From Caenispirillum salinarum_A (GTDB lineage Bacteria > Pseudomonadota > Alphaproteobacteria > Rhodospirillales > Rhodospirillaceae), in NCBI RefSeq assembly GCF_044803115.1, contig NZ_CP085224.1, forward strand, positions 992,001 through 1,056,000: a DNA stretch of 64,000 nt. The letters run 5' to 3'. The notes beneath the pieces are model-generated. The model saw only the letters and a program-made list of their open reading frames with translations, was not told where the DNA came from and did no database searches. Each line of letters starts with the position of its first letter. Within the stretch, counting starts at the first letter, position 1. Both the position numbers and the translations under genes were made by a program. This document shows positions 61,243-64,000 of the stretch, piece by piece.

Positions 61243-61842
61243 ATGCGGAAGGCCCTCGACACCCTGTACGCCGGCAGCGGCGCGCTGGCGGCGCTGTTCC
61301 TGGTGTTCATCTGCGTCATCGTGCTGCTGCAGGTGGGCGCCAACGCCATCGGCAAGGTGGCGGAGTGGATCACCGGCACGCCGCTCGGCATCGTGGTGCC
61401 GTCATACGCCGACTTCACCGGCTATTTCCTGGCCGCCAGCAGCTTTCTCGCGCTGGCCTACACCCTGCGCCACGGCGGGCACATCCGCGTCAGCCTGCTC
61501 ATCCAGGGCGCCGGGCCGCGGGCGCGGTGGGTGGTGGAACTGTGGTGCCTGAGCCTGGGTGCCGTCGCCGCCGGCTACTTCGCCTGGTGGGCCGTCAACC
61601 TGGTGATGGAAAGCCTGCAGTACGGCGACGTCTCGGCCGGCATGGTGCCGGTGCCGCTTTGGATGCCGCAAAGCAGCATGGCGCTCGGACTGGTGATCCT
61701 GTGCATCGCCATGGTCGACGACCTGGTCCGCACCCTGCGCGGCGGCATGCCCTCCTACGAGCACACCAGCGCCGACCTCGCCGACAGTTTCGAGGATGCG
61801 CCGACCGACGAAATGAACGCCTCCAAGCCGCCGAGGGGATGA
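61243..61842 (+). CDS. TRAP transporter small membrane subunit (DctQ family)
   Basis: This 199-aa protein has four helices: ALAALFLVFICVIVLLQVGAN, DFTGYFLAASSFLALAYTL, LWCLSLGAVAAGYFAWWAVN and MALGLVILCIAMVDDLV. The charged motif after the second helix (RHGGHIRVSLL) is characteristic of DctQ. The hydrophilic tail of about 40 residues is longer than usual. It pairs with the large subunit, whose gene begins 7 bases downstream. Confidence 0.88.
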   Translation: MRKALDTLYAGSGALAALFLVFICVIVLLQVGANAIGKVAEWITGTPLGIVVPSYADFTGYFLAASSFLALAYTLRHGGHIRVSLLIQGAGPRARWVVELWCLSLGAVAAGYFAWWAVNLVMESLQYGDVSAGMVPVPLWMPQSSMALGLVILCIAMVDDLVRTLRGGMPSYEHTSADLADSFEDAPTDEMNASKPPRG

Positions 61843-61849
61843 CACCGCC

Positions 61850-63151
61850 ATGACCGACGTTTTCCTCTCGCTGTTCCTCGTCGTCGCGCTGTTCGGCCTG
61901 CTGGGGTCGGGCGTCTGGGTGGCGCTGTCGCTGCTCGGGGTCGGCTGGTTGAGCCTGTCCATGTTCACCGGCGCGCCGGTGGGGCAGGTGCTGGCGACCA
62001 CCGGCTGGGGCTCGGCCAATTCGTGGGCGCTGGCGGCGCTGCCGCTGTTCATCTGGATGGGCGAAATCCTGTTCCGCTCCCGCCTGTCGGAGGACATGTT
62101 TGCCGGTCTCGCGCCCTGGATGGGGCGGCTGCCGGGGCGCCTGCTTCACGTCAACGTCATCGGCTGCGGCATCTTCGCCGCCGTGTCGGGGTCGTCGGCC
62201 GCGACGGCGGCGACCATCGGCAAGATGTCGATCCCCGAACTTCAGAAGCGCGGCTACGACCCGATGATGACCATCGGCACGCTGGCCGGGTCGGGCACCC
62301 TGGGGCTGCTCATTCCGCCGTCGATCATCCTGATTGTCTATGGCGTCGCCACCGAGGAGAGCATCGCGCGGCTGTTCGTCGCCGGTGTCCTGCCGGGCGT
62401 GCTGCTGGTGGGCCTTTTCATGGGCTTCATCATGGTGTGGTCGCTGTTCAACCGGGGCAAGGCGCCGACCGACGACCCCCGCCTGCCGTTCATGGAGAAG
62501 ATGCGCCGCACCGCGGGCCTGCTGCCCGTGGTGGCGCTCATTGCCGGCGTGATCGGCTCCATCTACGCCGGCATCGCGTCGCCGACCGACGCCGCCGCCG
62601 TGGGCGTGGCGCTGGCGCTGGTGATCGCGTGGGCTGGCGGCTCGCTGTCGTGGCAGAGCTTCAAGGACGGCCTCATGGGGGCGACGCGCACCTCGTGCAT
62701 GATCGCCTTTATCCTGGCGGGGGCGCATTTCCTGACCGTCGCCATGGGCTTCACCGGCATCCCGCGCGACCTGGCGGGTTGGATCGCCGGCCTGGGCCTG
62801 TCCAAGTACGAGTTGCTGGCCGCCCTGACGGTGTTCTTCGTCGTGCTGGGCTGCTTCCTGGACGGCATTTCCGTGGTGGTGCTGACGACCGCCGTGGTCA
62901 TGCCCATGGTGGAGCAGGCGGGCATCGACCGCATCTGGTTCGGCATCTATCTGGTGCTGGTGGTGGAAATGAGCCAGATCACCCCGCCCGTCGGCTTCAA
63001 CCTGTTCGTCCTGCAGGGGCTGACGGGCAAGAACATCCTCTATGTCGCCAAGGCGGCCCTGCCGTTCTTCCTCATGCTTGGCCTGGCGGTGGTGCTGATC
63101 ACGCTGATCCCGGAAATCGCCACCTACCTGCCGGGAGCGATGCTGGGGTGA
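61850..63151 (+). CDS. TRAP transporter large membrane subunit (DctM family)
   Basis: This 433-aa protein has about twelve helices and the DctM signatures NVIGCGIFAAVSGSSAATAATIG, GTLAGSGTLGLLIPPSIILIVYG and, near the end, EMSQITPPVGFNLFVLQG. It forms the Na+-coupled channel of the transporter with DctQ. The length is normal for the family. The substrate is unknown, but the divergent oxoprolinase suggests a cyclic amide or related carboxylate; this is an inference. Confidence 0.92.
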   Translation: MTDVFLSLFLVVALFGLLGSGVWVALSLLGVGWLSLSMFTGAPVGQVLATTGWGSANSWALAALPLFIWMGEILFRSRLSEDMFAGLAPWMGRLPGRLLHVNVIGCGIFAAVSGSSAATAATIGKMSIPELQKRGYDPMMTIGTLAGSGTLGLLIPPSIILIVYGVATEESIARLFVAGVLPGVLLVGLFMGFIMVWSLFNRGKAPTDDPRLPFMEKMRRTAGLLPVVALIAGVIGSIYAGIASPTDAAAVGVALALVIAWAGGSLSWQSFKDGLMGATRTSCMIAFILAGAHFLTVAMGFTGIPRDLAGWIAGLGLSKYELLAALTVFFVVLGCFLDGISVVVLTTAVVMPMVEQAGIDRIWFGIYLVLVVEMSQITPPVGFNLFVLQGLTGKNILYVAKAALPFFLMLGLAVVLITLIPEIATYLPGAMLG

Positions 63152-63269
63152 GGGCGGGCTGGCTGAGCCGTGCCCAGGGGGCCGCCGCCCCCCGATTCCC
63201 CTGCTCGGGACGCGCAGCGCCCACCGTGCGAGGACGGCGCGCGGCGGAAGCGCTCGCCGCCGACCGCCC

Positions 63270-64000
63270 ATGACCGCGTTCCTCGTCCGCCACTCCCGCT
63301 GGTTCCTGTTCCTGAGCGTTTTTGCCGGGCTGATCCTGCCGGACCTGGCGCACGCGCTGCGGCCGTTGCTGCCGCCGGCGGTGGCGGTGCTGCTGATTCT
63401 GGCGATGCTGCGCATGGACTGGGCGGCGGTGCTGGGCACCTTCCGCCGGCCCGCCCGCGTCGCACTGGTGCTGGCGTGGGTGCTGGTCGGCGCGCCGGTG
63501 GTCATGGCGGCGGTGGTGAGCGTGCTGGACCTGTCGGCGGGCCTGAGCGCCGCGCTCATTCTCATGGCGGCCTCGGCGCCCATCATGTCGTCGCCGGCGC
63601 TGGCGATGCTGCTGGGGCTGGAGGGGTCGCTGGCGCTGGTGGTGGTGGTGGCGGCGACGCTGCTCACGCCTCTGTCCGCGCCCTATGCCGCCGAGCTTCT
63701 GGCGCACCTGCCGCTGGACATCGCGCCGTGGGAGCTGATGCTGCGGCTGGCGGGGCTGGTGGCGGTCAGCGTCGGCGGGGCGGTCCTTCTGCGCCGCCTG
63801 CTGGGGCGGGCGCGGCTGGAGCGGCACGGGCAGGCCATCGACGCCGGATCTGTGCTGTTCCTGGTGCTGTTCGCCATCGCCATCATGGACGGCGTCACGG
63901 CGGAGCTTGTGGCGAATCCGGGCCGGACGGTGCTTATCATCCTGGGCGCCTTTGCCGCCAACCTGGGGCTCCAGGCGGCGGGCGCGGCGCTGTTCTGGTG
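63270..64000 (+). CDS. Polytopic membrane protein, possibly bile-acid:sodium-symporter-like (3' truncated)
   Basis: The frame runs from ATG 63270 to the end of the window with no stop (243 complete codons). It starts MTAFLVRHSRWFLFLSVF and has about seven hydrophobic helices so far, with LPPAVAVLLILAMLRMDW and ALILMAASAPIMSSPALAML. The helix pattern and the SAPxMSSPAL segment recall the BASS (bile acid:sodium symporter) superfamily, but the match is weak. The start has no strong ribosome site. It is 118 bases after the TRAP operon, and could be the next transport gene or part of a separate unit. Confidence 0.6.
   Translation, partial: MTAFLVRHSRWFLFLSVFAGLILPDLAHALRPLLPPAVAVLLILAMLRMDWAAVLGTFRRPARVALVLAWVLVGAPVVMAAVVSVLDLSAGLSAALILMAASAPIMSSPALAMLLGLEGSLALVVVVAATLLTPLSAPYAAELLAHLPLDIAPWELMLRLAGLVAVSVGGAVLLRRLLGRARLERHGQAIDAGSVLFLVLFAIAIMDGVTAELVANPGRTVLIILGAFAANLGLQAAGAALFW

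Overview
This window is GC-rich, densely packed and dominated by short-overlap (ATGA) operons. Together with its gene content (alternative complex III plus caa3 oxidase, periplasmic formate dehydrogenase, TctABC and TRAP carboxylate transporters, paired bacterioferritins with a Fur box) it suggests an alphaproteobacterial chromosome, probably Rhodospirillales-like. That placement is inferred from content only. I see no rRNA, tRNA, CRISPR array or intact insertion sequence.

Region 1 (1-9293) is a respiratory operon on the + strand. It holds the end of ActB, a fused ActC-ActD, the haem c lipoprotein ActE, ActF, a small one-helix protein and the four subunits of an A2-type caa3 oxidase. It would carry electrons from quinol through haem c to oxygen. 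Region 2 (9412-17022) is an iron island: a periplasmic protein related to the extracytoplasmic domain of FTR1 permeases, an FbpABC-type ferric transporter, a periplasmic haem protein of the ethylbenzene-dehydrogenase gamma type, and a ferric-reductase-like flavocytochrome with a c-haem motif in a loop. Fur-like sites lie before both halves. Region 3 (17167-25118) is a formate dehydrogenase locus: FdhA/B/C, a TorD-like chaperone, a tiny Tat-signal protein, and a divergent operon with a secreted protein, DUF3305 and DUF3306.

Region 4 (25403-30633) is a five-gene operon of acyl-CoA synthetase, E1 alpha, E1 beta, E2 and an acyl carrier protein, with no E3. Region 5 (30859-35387) has an MscS channel, a PilJ/NarX-like sensor kinase, a LysR regulator and a small unknown gene. 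Region 6 (35515-42170) is TctA-TctB-TctC, a lone solute-binding protein and the TctD/TctE two-component system. Region 7 (42330-45227) holds a Na/Pi cotransporter homologue and a two-subunit bacterioferritin behind a good Fur box.

Region 8 (45228-55598) is mixed: a strong terminator, a MITE-like element, an enoyl-CoA hydratase, an alpha/beta hydrolase, a SHOCT protein, a solitary tyrosine recombinase, a Sel1 protein, a large hybrid kinase, a CHASE/degenerate-GGDEF protein and a MarR-like regulator. Region 9 (55630-64000) has a VOC protein and a fused hydantoinase/oxoprolinase, divergent from a TRAP transporter across a 31-bp near-palindrome. The window ends inside a polytopic membrane protein.

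The least explained signal is a roughly 120-nt multi-hairpin element present three times (35083-35200, 37608-37727, 45463-45579). Its stems covary, its core is conserved, and one copy sits between tctC and tctB.
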